This document shows positions 42,349-50,645 of a stretch of 64,000 nucleotides of DNA, piece after piece. Each line of letters opens with the position of its first letter. Position 1 is the stretch's first letter. The translations under genes were made by a program, and so were the position numbers. The stretch spans positions 28,248 through 92,247 of the forward strand of contig NZ_CYGX02000095.1 in NCBI RefSeq assembly GCF_900019265.1. Reading direction: 5' to 3'. The notes below the pieces were generated by a model that did no database searches, was not told the DNA's origin, and was given only the letters and a program-made list of their open reading frames with translations. This DNA comes from Paraburkholderia ribeironis. GTDB taxonomy: Bacteria > Pseudomonadota > Gammaproteobacteria > Burkholderiales > Burkholderiaceae.

Positions 42349-43206
42349 TCAGCCCTTCACCGCGCCGGCCGTCAGGCCACGCACGAAATAGCGTCCGGCG
42401 ATGATGTAGACGAGCAGGGTCGGCAATGCCGCGATGATCGCGCCGGCCATGTCCACGTTGTATTCCTTCACGCCGGTCGAGGTGTTCACGAGGTTGTTCA
42501 GCGCCACCGTGATCGGCATCGAATCGACGCCGGAGAACACGATACCGAACAGGAAGTCATTCCAGATCTGCGTGAATTGCCAGATCAGGCACACCATGAA
42601 GATGGGCAGCGACACCGGCAACAGGATCTTGGTGAAGATCGTGAAGAAACCCGCACCGTCGATACGCGCCGCCTTCACGAGTTCCGCCGGCACGCTGACA
42701 TAGAAGTTGCGGAAGAACATCGTGGTGAACGCGATGCCGTAGATCACGTGCACGAACACGAGGCCGCTCACCGTGTTCGACAGGCCGAGGATGCCTTCGA
42801 GGCGCGCCATCGGCAGCAGGATCGCCTGGAACGGAATGAAGCAGCCGACCAGCAGCATCGTGAAGATCGGATCGGCGCCGCGGAACCGCCAGTGCGTGAG
42901 CACGTAGCCGTTGAACGCGCCGATGATCGACGAGATCAGCACGGCCGGAATCACCATGCGCACCGAGTTCATGAAGAACGGTTGCATGCCGTCGCAACGC
43001 ACGCCCGTACACGCGCCGCTCCATGCCTTGATCCACGGCGCGAAGCTCCAGCTCGTCGGCGGCGTCAGCAGGTTGCCGGTACGCAGCTGATCGATGTCCT
43101 TGAACGACGTCGACAGCATCACGTACAGCGGGAACAGGAAGTACAGGGCGAACAGAACCAGGGCCGCGTAAATGACGGCACGGCTAATCGTCATCTTAGG
43201 CTGCAT
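42349..43206 (-). CDS. gtsC: Sugar ABC transporter permease (MalG-type)
   Basis: Inner-membrane permease of 285 residues with six helices. The cytoplasmic EAA loop, which contacts the ATPase, is present near VKAARIDGAGFFTIFTKILLPVSLPI. An extra loop after helix 1 with CTGVRCDGMQPFF may be periplasmic. It begins inside the end of the preceding permease gene (11-bp overlap), which indicates coupled translation. Confidence 0.92.
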   Translation of the reverse strand: MQPKMTISRAVIYAALVLFALYFLFPLYVMLSTSFKDIDQLRTGNLLTPPTSWSFAPWIKAWSGACTGVRCDGMQPFFMNSVRMVIPAVLISSIIGAFNGYVLTHWRFRGADPIFTMLLVGCFIPFQAILLPMARLEGILGLSNTVSGLVFVHVIYGIAFTTMFFRNFYVSVPAELVKAARIDGAGFFTIFTKILLPVSLPIFMVCLIWQFTQIWNDFLFGIVFSGVDSMPITVALNNLVNTSTGVKEYNVDMAGAIIAALPTLLVYIIAGRYFVRGLTAGAVKG

Positions 43207-44134
43207 TGCGGGTGCTCCTCGATTCCAGATACATCAGCGGCACGAGCACGGCCACCACGGTCGCGAGCATCATGATCGACGATGCCGCGCCGACGCCGAG
43301 CTGCCCGCGATTGAACGAAAACGTGTACATGAAGATGGCCGGCAGCGACGTCGACGTGCCCGGACCGCCTGCGGTCAGCGCGACGACCAGGTCGAACGTC
43401 TTGATGGTGATGTGGCAAAGGATCAGCAGCACGGAGAAGAACACCGGCCGCATGCTCGGAATCACGATCTTGCGGTAGATGGTCGGCAAGCCCGCGCCGT
43501 CCATCTGCGCGGCCTTGAAGATTTCGCTGTCGACGCCGCGCAAACCGGCGAGGAACAGCGCCATCACGAAGCCGGTGGACTGCCAGACCGCCGCGATCAC
43601 GATACAGAAGATCGCCTTGTCCGGGTCGCCGAGCCAGTTGAACGAAAAGCTCGTCCAGCCCCAGTCGTGAAACACCTTCTCGATACCGATGCTCGGCGTC
43701 AGAATCCACTGCCACGCGGTGCCGGTCACGATGAACGACAGCGCCATCGGATACAGGAACACGGCGCGCAGCGCGCCTTCGTTGCGGATCTGCTGATCGA
43801 GCAGGATCGCGAGGAACAGGCCGAGGCCGATACAGATGGCAATGAACGGAATGCCGAACCAGCCGAGATTAGCGGCCGAAGTCCAGAACACGTCGTTCTG
43901 GAACAGCTCGCGATAACGCTCGAGACCCGCGAACTCCCAACGAGGCATCAGTCGCGAAGTGGACAGCGACAGATAGCCGGTGATTGCGATGAAGCCATAC
44001 ACGAAGATCAGGCTGATCACGACGCTGGGTGCGAGCACCAGCTTCGGAATCAAGCGATCGGCGAGGGCCGCCATAGGGGACGTGCGGCGGGTGACGGTGG
44101 CCGTTTTCCCGTTTCCGCTGATAGAAGCAGTCAC
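43196..44134 (-). CDS. gtsB: Sugar ABC transporter permease (MalF-type)
   Basis: Inner-membrane permease of 312 residues with six helices. The EAA loop is IFKAAQMDGAGLPTIYRKIVIPSMRPV. I chose the GTG start at 44,134 because AGGAG lies 7 bp upstream; the reading frame continues upstream through the gtsA-gtsB gap without homology. A GC-rich hairpin lies in that gap. Partner of gtsC and gtsD. Confidence 0.9.
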   Translation of the reverse strand: MTASISGNGKTATVTRRTSPMAALADRLIPKLVLAPSVVISLIFVYGFIAITGYLSLSTSRLMPRWEFAGLERYRELFQNDVFWTSAANLGWFGIPFIAICIGLGLFLAILLDQQIRNEGALRAVFLYPMALSFIVTGTAWQWILTPSIGIEKVFHDWGWTSFSFNWLGDPDKAIFCIVIAAVWQSTGFVMALFLAGLRGVDSEIFKAAQMDGAGLPTIYRKIVIPSMRPVFFSVLLILCHITIKTFDLVVALTAGGPGTSTSLPAIFMYTFSFNRGQLGVGAASSIMMLATVVAVLVPLMYLESRSTRNAA

Positions 44135-44276
44135 TACTCGACTCCTGCTGAAACTGTACCGCCCGGATGCTCGCGCGTGCGTCACGCAAGGCCGCGGCGG
44201 CACGGTGTGACTCCATGAAACCTGGGGAAAGCCGCCTGCAATTCGCGCACGAAGCGCCATCAGCGACCTGAAGCGT

Positions 44277-44309
44277 GCGCCCGGCGCTTCGTCGGGAAGC
44301 ACCGGGCGC
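44277..44309 (-). other. Intercistronic hairpin gtsA-gtsB
   Basis: Arms GCGCCCGG-c-GCTTC / GAAGC-a-CCGGGCGC with a 5-base loop, 26 bp after the binding-protein stop. No T-run follows on the minus strand. Such hairpins often protect the upstream mRNA and raise binding-protein expression relative to the permeases. Confidence 0.65.
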
Positions 44310-44335
44310 CACTTCGCTTGCTTCACTTACTTCAC

Positions 44336-45583
44336 TTACTTGGTCTTCGCCGCCTTCGCGAGCGCCTGCACCGCGCTCTTCGAATCCTGCTGCGAGTTCA
44401 TGAACTTCGTGACGACGTCCGAGATCGCGCCGGCTGCCGCATCGGGCTGAGCCATGCCGTGTGCGAGCGAAGGCACGTAGCCGCCTGCCTTGATCGCGAT
44501 CTGCTCATCCGCGTACGACTTCTTCGCGCAGTCGTCGAACTTGTCCATCGGCACGCCGAGACGCACCGGGATCGAGCCCTTGTACAGGCTGAACTGCTCC
44601 TGGAAGCCCGGCGACATGATCGTCTTGGCGAGCGCGAGCTGGCCCGGCGTGGCGGCCTTCTGCCCCTTCTGCTCGAAGAACACGAACGAGTCGACGTTGA
44701 ACGTGTAGGCCTTGTCGGTGTTCGGTACGACCGCGCAGATGTAGTCCGTGCCCGACTTCTTGCCGGCATTGGTGAACTCGCCCTTCGCCCAGTCGCCCAT
44801 GAACTGCATGCCGGCCTTGCCGTTGATGACCATCGCCGTGGCGAGGTTCCAGTCACGGCCCGTGCGGCCCGCGTCGAAGTAGCCCTGGATCTTGCGGACC
44901 GTGTCGAACACGCCGACCATCTTGTCCGACGTCAGCGTCTTTTCATCGAGGTCGACCAGCGCCTTCCTGTAAAAGTCCGAACCCTGGGACAGCACGACGT
45001 CTTCCCACAGCGTCAGGTCTTGCCACGGCTGACCGCCCATCGCGATCGGCTGGATGCCCGCGGCCTTCATCTTGTCGGCCACCGCGAAGAACTCGGGCCA
45101 CGTGGTCGGCACCTTGCCGCCCGCCTTGTCGAGTGCCGCCTTGTTGATGTACAGCCAGTTCACGCGATGCACGGAAAACGGCGCGCCGACATAGTGACCG
45201 TCCGCGCGCATGATCTTGTCGATTTCCGGCGGCAGGTTCTTCTTCCAGTCGCCCGTCACCGAATCGACCGGCACCAGCACGCCTTGCGATGCCCAGTCCT
45301 GGATCAGCGGACCCTTGATCTGCGCAGCGCTCGGCGCGTTGCCGGAGATCACCTGCGTCTTGAGTGCCGTCATGGCAGCCGCGCCCGCGCCACCCGCCAC
45401 CGCGAAGTCCTTCCACGTGTAACCCTGCTTCGTCATGTCGTCCTTGAGGACACCGACGGCTTTCGATTCGCCGCCCGAGGTCCACCAGTGCAACACTTCG
45501 ACCGCCTCGGCAGCCTGCACGGCCGAGACGCCACACATCAGACCCGCAGCGCACAGAGCGCCCATGATCGCGCGAAATTTCAT
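44336..45583 (-). CDS. gtsA: Sugar ABC transporter substrate-binding protein
   Basis: Periplasmic solute-binding protein of 415 residues. The signal peptide MKFRAIMGALCAAGLMCGVSAVQA is cleaved near residue 24. The mature protein begins EAVEVLHWWTSGGESKAV, as in the glucose/mannose-binding proteins of Pseudomonas and Thermus. GWAS-type Trp residues (HWW, DWKK, QPWQD) probably stack on the sugar. GGAGGAGAAAAGC precedes the ATG, a strong ribosome site. First gene of the importer, transcribed from the HexR-type control region about 440 bp upstream. Confidence 0.94.
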   Translation of the reverse strand: MKFRAIMGALCAAGLMCGVSAVQAAEAVEVLHWWTSGGESKAVGVLKDDMTKQGYTWKDFAVAGGAGAAAMTALKTQVISGNAPSAAQIKGPLIQDWASQGVLVPVDSVTGDWKKNLPPEIDKIMRADGHYVGAPFSVHRVNWLYINKAALDKAGGKVPTTWPEFFAVADKMKAAGIQPIAMGGQPWQDLTLWEDVVLSQGSDFYRKALVDLDEKTLTSDKMVGVFDTVRKIQGYFDAGRTGRDWNLATAMVINGKAGMQFMGDWAKGEFTNAGKKSGTDYICAVVPNTDKAYTFNVDSFVFFEQKGQKAATPGQLALAKTIMSPGFQEQFSLYKGSIPVRLGVPMDKFDDCAKKSYADEQIAIKAGGYVPSLAHGMAQPDAAAGAISDVVTKFMNSQQDSKSAVQALAKAAKTK

Positions 45584-46017
45584 TGCTTTTCTCCTCCAGA
45601 CACCTGAACAAAAAACAAATGGCCCCTGATATCGCCAGGGTGCTTGTGGTTGGTTCTAACAGGCAAAACACTGGGCGATCGGGCACGGTCGGGCGCATGC
45701 CTGGAGCATGTGCCGGCGGACCGATGTCCGGCCGCTAGACGTTCAAGAGATGAGTGGTTCGGGATGCAACTGCTGTCTCCTCTTTTGATTTTTGCCTGCC
45801 CGCGTCGCGCGGCAGACTCGAGGTACTTCGCACATCACCGGGGCAACCACGTTGCCGACCGCTCCACTTTCCCCGGCTTTCCAGCTGGTGCGCCGAGGCA
45901 TGCTGGCCCGGGCCGACACGCAATGTCCGTTAACATGCAGGGCACGCCAGCCGACTTCGGGAAAACGCGCATCCTGCCGAACAGCGCACGCTTTTTTCAT
46001 CGAATTAGCGCTACCTC
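45584..46017 (-). other. Long 5' leader of gtsA
   Basis: About 435 bp between the predicted minus-strand transcription start near 46,020 and the gtsA ATG. An open frame of 85 codons (45,743-46,000, minus) has no similarity I can see. I recognise no known riboswitch. A small CCCCTG/CAGGG hairpin lies near 45,624-45,641. Confidence 0.45.
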
Positions 46018-46045
46018 TTGATTTGGATTGTAGTTAAACTACAAT
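46018..46045 (+). promoter_or_regulatory. zwf promoter
   Basis: TTGATT (46,018-46,023), a 16-bp spacer and TACAAT (46,040-46,045). The -10 box is the right end of the HexR-type palindrome, so bound regulator would block RNA polymerase. Confidence 0.7.
46027..46045. promoter_or_regulatory. HexR-type operator
   Basis: ATTGTAGTTAAACTACAAT is a 19-bp palindrome with perfect 9-bp arms and one central base. The core TGTAGTTAAACTACA fits the HexR recognition pattern described in proteobacteria (TGTA-R-T ... Y-TACA). It covers the -10 boxes of two divergent promoters. Confidence 0.8.
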
Positions 46046-46055
46046 TCAGTGTCAA
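46027..46055 (-). promoter_or_regulatory. gtsABCD promoter
   Basis: On the minus strand: a perfect TTGACA (46,055-46,050), a 17-bp spacer and TACAAT (46,032-46,027). The -10 box is the left end of the same palindrome. Transcription would begin near 46,020. Confidence 0.75.
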
Positions 46056-46126
46056 AAAATATTTTATCGGACTACGGTCGCCCTTCCGGTCAGCGCGGCG
46101 GCCCCTAAGCACATCGACGGAGACTC

Positions 46127-47587
46127 ATGCAAACCGACTCAAGCTTCACTTTCGTTCTCTTCGGCGGCACTGGCGATCTGTCGATGCGCAAGATCCTGCC
46201 GGCTTTGTTTGAAGCGCACCGTGCGGGCGGCATGCTGCACGACCACGGCAAGATCGTCGCGGTGGCGCGGCATGCGGCGGATCGCGACGAATACCTGCAG
46301 TGGGTGAACGAGCACGTCAAACCGCATGTGTCGAAGAATGTGGACCAGGCGGCATGGGCGAGCTTCCTCGCGCGCATCGAGTTCGTGAAGATCGATCTCG
46401 GCAACCCGCAGGACTTCGTCCATCTGCGCGACGCCATCCAGGACCTGCCCGGCATCCGCGTGTTCTATCTGGCCACGGGCCCGTCGCTGTTCGTGCCGAT
46501 CTGCCACGCGCTCGCGTCGGTGGGGCTGAACCAGAACGCGCGCATCGTGCTGGAAAAGCCGCTCGGTTACGACCTCAAGTCGTCGAACGCAATCAACGAT
46601 GCGGTCGGTGAAATCTTCGCGGAAGAACAGATCTACCGGATCGACCACTACCTCGGCAAGGAGCCGGTGCAGAACCTGCTCGCGCTGCGCTTCGGCAATG
46701 CGCTGTTCGAGCCGTTGTGGCGCCGCGAGTGGGTCGAGAGCATCCAGATCACGATTGCGGAAGAACTCGGCGTGGAAGCGCGCGGCGACTTCTACGACAA
46801 CACCGGCGCGTTGCGCGACATGGTGCAAAACCACTTGCTGCAACTGCTGTCGATCGTTGCGATGGAACCGCCTCATTCGATGGATTCCGACTCGGTGCGC
46901 GACGAAAAGCTGCGCGTGCTGCGTGCGTTGAAGCCGATCGATCCGCGCGACATCGGCAAGGTCGCGGTGCGCGGCCAGTACCATTCGGGCGTGATCCGCG
47001 GCACCTCGGTGCCGGCCTATGCAACCGAGGCTGGTGTGAAGCCGGATAGCACGACCGAAACCTTCGTCGCACTGAAGGTCGAGATCGAGAACTGGCGTTG
47101 GGCCGGCGTGCCGTTTTTCCTGCGCACCGGCAAGCGGCTTGCGGATCGCGTCGCCGAGATCGTGGTGAATTTTCGTGCGGTGCCGCATTCGGCGCTCGGC
47201 GCATCCGCGCTGCGCGCCGGCGCGAATCGCCTGGTGATCCGTCTGCAGCCGAACGAATCCATTCGCCTCTACTGTCTCGCGAAGCAGCCCGGCGAGGGGA
47301 TGAACCTCGCGAGCGTGCACCTCGACCTCGCCTTCGACCAGTTCTTCCGCGAAGGACGGATGGAGGCGTATCAGCGCCTGCTGCTCGACGTGATCCACGG
47401 TCGCCTCGCGCTGTTCGTGCGACGCGACGAACAGGAAGCCGCATGGCGCTGGGTCGAACCGATCCTGAACGAATGGCAGGCCGCGAACCGGCCGCCCAAG
47501 CCGTACGCGGCGGGCACGTGGGGTCCGGCCGCGGCGAGCGCGATGCTGGCGCAGCACGGCACCTGCTGGCTCGAAGAAGAGAATTGA
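46127..47587 (+). CDS. zwf: Glucose-6-phosphate 1-dehydrogenase
   Basis: Oxidises glucose-6-phosphate to 6-phosphogluconolactone with NAD(P)+, the entry to the Entner-Doudoroff and pentose phosphate routes. 486 residues, the usual length. The cofactor loop FGGTGDLSMRK is at residues 12-22 and the substrate-binding RIDHYLGKE starts at Arg171, with catalytic His nearby. LEKPLGYDL supplies the conserved EKP. GGAGACTC precedes the ATG. First gene of zwf-pgl-glk/hexR, with the operator 82 bp upstream. Confidence 0.97.
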   Translation: MQTDSSFTFVLFGGTGDLSMRKILPALFEAHRAGGMLHDHGKIVAVARHAADRDEYLQWVNEHVKPHVSKNVDQAAWASFLARIEFVKIDLGNPQDFVHLRDAIQDLPGIRVFYLATGPSLFVPICHALASVGLNQNARIVLEKPLGYDLKSSNAINDAVGEIFAEEQIYRIDHYLGKEPVQNLLALRFGNALFEPLWRREWVESIQITIAEELGVEARGDFYDNTGALRDMVQNHLLQLLSIVAMEPPHSMDSDSVRDEKLRVLRALKPIDPRDIGKVAVRGQYHSGVIRGTSVPAYATEAGVKPDSTTETFVALKVEIENWRWAGVPFFLRTGKRLADRVAEIVVNFRAVPHSALGASALRAGANRLVIRLQPNESIRLYCLAKQPGEGMNLASVHLDLAFDQFFREGRMEAYQRLLLDVIHGRLALFVRRDEQEAAWRWVEPILNEWQAANRPPKPYAAGTWGPAAASAMLAQHGTCWLEEEN

Positions 47588-47592
47588 TGCAC

Positions 47593-47628
47593 GGCGCCGC
47601 GTGCTTCGAGTGAACCGCACGCGGCGCC
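47593..47628 (+). other. Intercistronic hairpin zwf-pgl
   Basis: Perfect 12-bp arms GGCGCCGCGTGC / GCACGCGGCGCC with a 12-base loop, starting 6 bp after the zwf stop. No T-run follows, so it is more likely a stabiliser or processing element than an intrinsic terminator. Confidence 0.7.
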
Positions 47629-47768
47629 AGCAAGACCCACCGACGAACTGAACGGAATGGCGCCGGTATCGCGAAGGCGCCTGCAAGTCATCCCACTTTG
47701 CAGGCAGCGCGTGAGAGCAGTACGGCAAATTCCGCAGAGCTAACAAAAGAAAGCAGCACGGAGGAGAA

Positions 47769-48545
47769 GTGATCGAGCTTCACGCTTTCGACGACCAACG
47801 CGCCCAATCCGACGCGTTGGCGAAAGCGGTCGGCGACGCGTTACATGCGTCGCTCGCCGCACAGGCGGCCGCCACTGGTGCGGCCATGACTGGCGCGTCC
47901 GCCACCGGCACGTCCGCTACCAGCACGTCCACCACCGGCACGTCCGCCCCAGGCGCGCGCCAGGCCATGCTTGCAGTGTCCGGCGGCAGCAGTCCGCGTC
48001 CGTTCCTGCAAACGTTGTCCACGCAAGCCTTCGACTGGGCGCGCATCGCGGTGACGCTGGTCGACGACCGCTGGGTGCCGGAGACGGACAGCGCAAGCAA
48101 CGCGCAACTGGTGCACGCCACGTTGCTGCAGAACGCCGCATGCAACGCCACGTTCTGGCCGCTGGTCGATACCGCCGAGGATCTGCACGCGCACGTCGCC
48201 GCGCTGAACGCCGACCCGCGCTTCGCCGCGGTGCCCGATGTCGCGATTCTCGGCATGGGCGAAGACGGCCACACCGCGTCGATCTTCGCCGACGCGCCCG
48301 AATGGGATCACGCGATCACCACCGCCGGGCACTTCGTCGCCGTGCATCCCGGCAGCGCGCCGCATGCGCGCGTGAGCTGGTCGCTCAGCGCGTTGAAACA
48401 GGTGAAGCACCTGTTCCTGCTGATCTCAGGACCACGCAAGATGGACGTGCTGAATGCCGCCGCCGCTTCGCTACAAAAAAATGCCATCTCGCAGTTGGCA
48501 AACGACAAGGGAGTGAGACTCGATGTCTACTGGTCTGCAAACTAA
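47769..48545 (+). CDS. pgl: 6-phosphogluconolactonase
   Basis: Hydrolyses 6-phosphogluconolactone to 6-phosphogluconate. 258 residues of the SOL/DevB family. LAVSGGSSPRPFLQTL binds phosphate, VDDRWVP and ILGMGEDGHTASIF form the active site. The GTG start has a GGAGGAGAA ribosome site. Residues 41-60 are a 5-residue repeat (TGASA, TGTSA, TSTST, TGTSA) inserted between the first helix and the phosphate loop; most homologues lack it. Its end overlaps the next gene by 23 bp. Confidence 0.95.
   Translation: MIELHAFDDQRAQSDALAKAVGDALHASLAAQAAATGAAMTGASATGTSATSTSTTGTSAPGARQAMLAVSGGSSPRPFLQTLSTQAFDWARIAVTLVDDRWVPETDSASNAQLVHATLLQNAACNATFWPLVDTAEDLHAHVAALNADPRFAAVPDVAILGMGEDGHTASIFADAPEWDHAITTAGHFVAVHPGSAPHARVSWSLSALKQVKHLFLLISGPRKMDVLNAAAASLQKNAISQLANDKGVRLDVYWSAN
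47889..47948. repeat. In-frame 15-bp tandem repeat inside pgl, 4 units
   Basis: Four 15-bp units resembling ACCGGCACGTCCGCC. Each encodes five residues, so changes in copy number would lengthen or shorten the protein without breaking it. Confidence 0.9.
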
Positions 48546-50439
48546 GGCTGTACCGGGCGCGGGCCAGCACGCCGACGGACCGAGGCTGCTGGCCGACATC
48601 GGCGGCACCAATGCGCGCTTCGCGCTCGAGACGGGCCCGGGCGAAGTCGGCTCCGTGCGGGTCTATCCGTGCGCCGACTATCCGAGCGTCGTCGATGTCA
48701 TCAAGAAGTATCTGAAGGACAACAAGATTGGCCGTGTGAATCATGCGGCGATTGCGATTGCGAATCCGGTCGACGGCGATCAGGTCAGCATGACGAATCA
48801 CGACTGGACCTTTTCGATCGAAGCGACGCGGCGCACGCTCGGCTTCGACACGCTGCTGGTGGTGAACGACTTCACCGCACTGGCGATGGCGCTGCCCGGC
48901 CTCACCGACGCGCAACGCGTGCAGGTGGGCGGCGGCGCACGGCGTCCGAACAGCGTGATCGGCCTGCTCGGTCCGGGCACCGGCATGGGCGTATCCGGCC
49001 TGATTCCCGCCGACGACCGCTGGATCGCGCTCGGCAGCGAAGGCGGCCACGCCACCTTCGCGCCGGTCGACGAACGCGAAGACATCGTCTTGCAGTACGC
49101 GCGCAAGAAGTGGTCGCACGTGTCGTTCGAACGCGTGGCCGCGGGCCCCGGCATCGAAGTGATTTACCGTGCGCTGGCGGGCCGCGACAAGAAGCGCGTG
49201 GCGGCCAGCGTCGACACCAGCGAGGTCGTCAAGCGCGCGCTCGCCGGCGAGCCACTCGCGGCCGAATCCGTCGATGTGTTCTGCGGCATTCTCGGCACCT
49301 TCGCGGGCAATATCGCGGTAACGCTCGGCGCACTGGGCGGCATCTACATCGGCGGCGGCGTCGTGCCGCGGCTCGGTGAGTTCTTTGCGCGCTCATCGTT
49401 TCGCAAGCGCTTCGAGGCGAAGGGCCGCTTCGAGGCGTATCTGCAGAACGTGCCGACCTACGTGATCACCGCCGAATACCCGGCATTTCTCGGCGTTTCG
49501 GCGATTCTTGCCGAACAGCTGTCGAACCGCGCGGGCGGCAGTTCGTCGGCGGTGTTCGAGCGGATTCGCCAGATGCGCGATGCGCTGACGCCAGCCGAGC
49601 GCCGTGTCGCGGATCTCGCGCTGAACCATCCGCGTTCGATCATCAACGATCCGATCGTCGACATCGCGCGCAAGGCCGACGTCAGTCAGCCGACGGTGAT
49701 CCGTTTCTGTCGCTCGCTTGGCTGCCAGGGTCTGTCCGATTTCAAGCTGAAGCTGGCGACGGGTCTGACCGGCACCATTCCGGTGAGCCATAGTCAGGTG
49801 CACCTCGGCGATACGGCGACGGACTTCGGCGCGAAGGTGCTGGACAACACCGTGTCGGCGATTCTGCAGTTGCGCGAGCATCTGAACTTCGAGCACGTCG
49901 AGCGCGCGATCGATCTGTTGAACGGCGCGCGGCGCATCGAGTTCTATGGGCTCGGCAATTCGAACATCGTCGCGCAGGACGCGCACTACAAGTTCTTCCG
50001 CTTCGGTATCCCGACGATTGCCTACGGCGATCTGTACATGCAGGCCGCGTCGGCCGCGTTGCTCGGCAAGGGCGATGTGATCGTCGCGGTGTCGAAGTCG
50101 GGCCGCGCGCCCGAGTTGCTGCGCGTGCTCGATGTGGCGATGCAGGCCGGTGCCAAGGTGATCGCGATCACGTCGAGCAACACGCCGCTCGCCAAGCGCG
50201 CCACCGTCGCGCTGGAAACCGATCACATCGAGATTCGCGAGTCGCAGCTGTCGATGATTTCGCGGATCCTGCATCTGGTGATGATCGACATTCTGGCGGT
50301 GGGCGTCGCGATTCGCCGCGCGGTGCCGAGCGCCGATGTGGCGGAGACGGTCGCGAAGGCGCGCGAGGGCGCCGACGACGATGCCGCCGCGGTGCTGGAC
50401 TGGCTGAGTCATGGAGCAGCCTCGTCGGCTCGCGATTGA
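48523..50439 (+). CDS. glk: Bifunctional glucokinase / RpiR-HexR-type transcriptional regulator
   Basis: Fusion of 638 residues. Residues ~20-340 are glucokinase: LLADIGGTNARFALE (phosphate loop), LLVVNDFTALA (catalytic Asp), GPGTGMGVSGL and the GSEGGHATFAP glucose-binding block. Residues ~344-415 are an RpiR helix-turn-helix (VADLALNHPRSIINDPIVDIA, then VSQPTVIRFCRSLGCQG). Residues ~470-590 are a SIS sugar-phosphate-binding domain (FYGLGNSNIVAQDAHYKFFR, VAVSKSGRAPEL). HexR of gamma-proteobacteria, a stand-alone protein of the same type, senses KDPG. The gene starts inside pgl, so the two are translationally coupled. It very likely binds the palindrome at 46,027. Confidence 0.95.
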   Translation: MSTGLQTKAVPGAGQHADGPRLLADIGGTNARFALETGPGEVGSVRVYPCADYPSVVDVIKKYLKDNKIGRVNHAAIAIANPVDGDQVSMTNHDWTFSIEATRRTLGFDTLLVVNDFTALAMALPGLTDAQRVQVGGGARRPNSVIGLLGPGTGMGVSGLIPADDRWIALGSEGGHATFAPVDEREDIVLQYARKKWSHVSFERVAAGPGIEVIYRALAGRDKKRVAASVDTSEVVKRALAGEPLAAESVDVFCGILGTFAGNIAVTLGALGGIYIGGGVVPRLGEFFARSSFRKRFEAKGRFEAYLQNVPTYVITAEYPAFLGVSAILAEQLSNRAGGSSSAVFERIRQMRDALTPAERRVADLALNHPRSIINDPIVDIARKADVSQPTVIRFCRSLGCQGLSDFKLKLATGLTGTIPVSHSQVHLGDTATDFGAKVLDNTVSAILQLREHLNFEHVERAIDLLNGARRIEFYGLGNSNIVAQDAHYKFFRFGIPTIAYGDLYMQAASAALLGKGDVIVAVSKSGRAPELLRVLDVAMQAGAKVIAITSSNTPLAKRATVALETDHIEIRESQLSMISRILHLVMIDILAVGVAIRRAVPSADVAETVAKAREGADDDAAAVLDWLSHGAASSARD

Positions 50440-50450
50440 ATCGGGCCTGC

Positions 50451-50510
50451 GGGTCGGCATGCGGGTCGGCATGTGGGTCGGCATGTGGGTCGGCCTGCGG
50501 GTCGGCCCGC
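50451..50510. repeat. 12-bp tandem array, 5 units
   Basis: Five consecutive 12-bp units of GGGTCGGCATG(C/T) or close variants, starting 12 bp after the glk/hexR stop codon. Noncoding as far as I can see. Confidence 0.92.
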
Positions 50511-50645
50511 GCCGCGGCATCGTCGATGATGCGCGGTGCGGTCGGCCCCTCGTTGCGCGCCTGAATACGGCGCGCAGCGAGTAGCGCCGCGCGGACAAAA
50601 AGCGATAATAGGTCTTCTATCGCCCGAGACGCCGCGCCCAACCCG

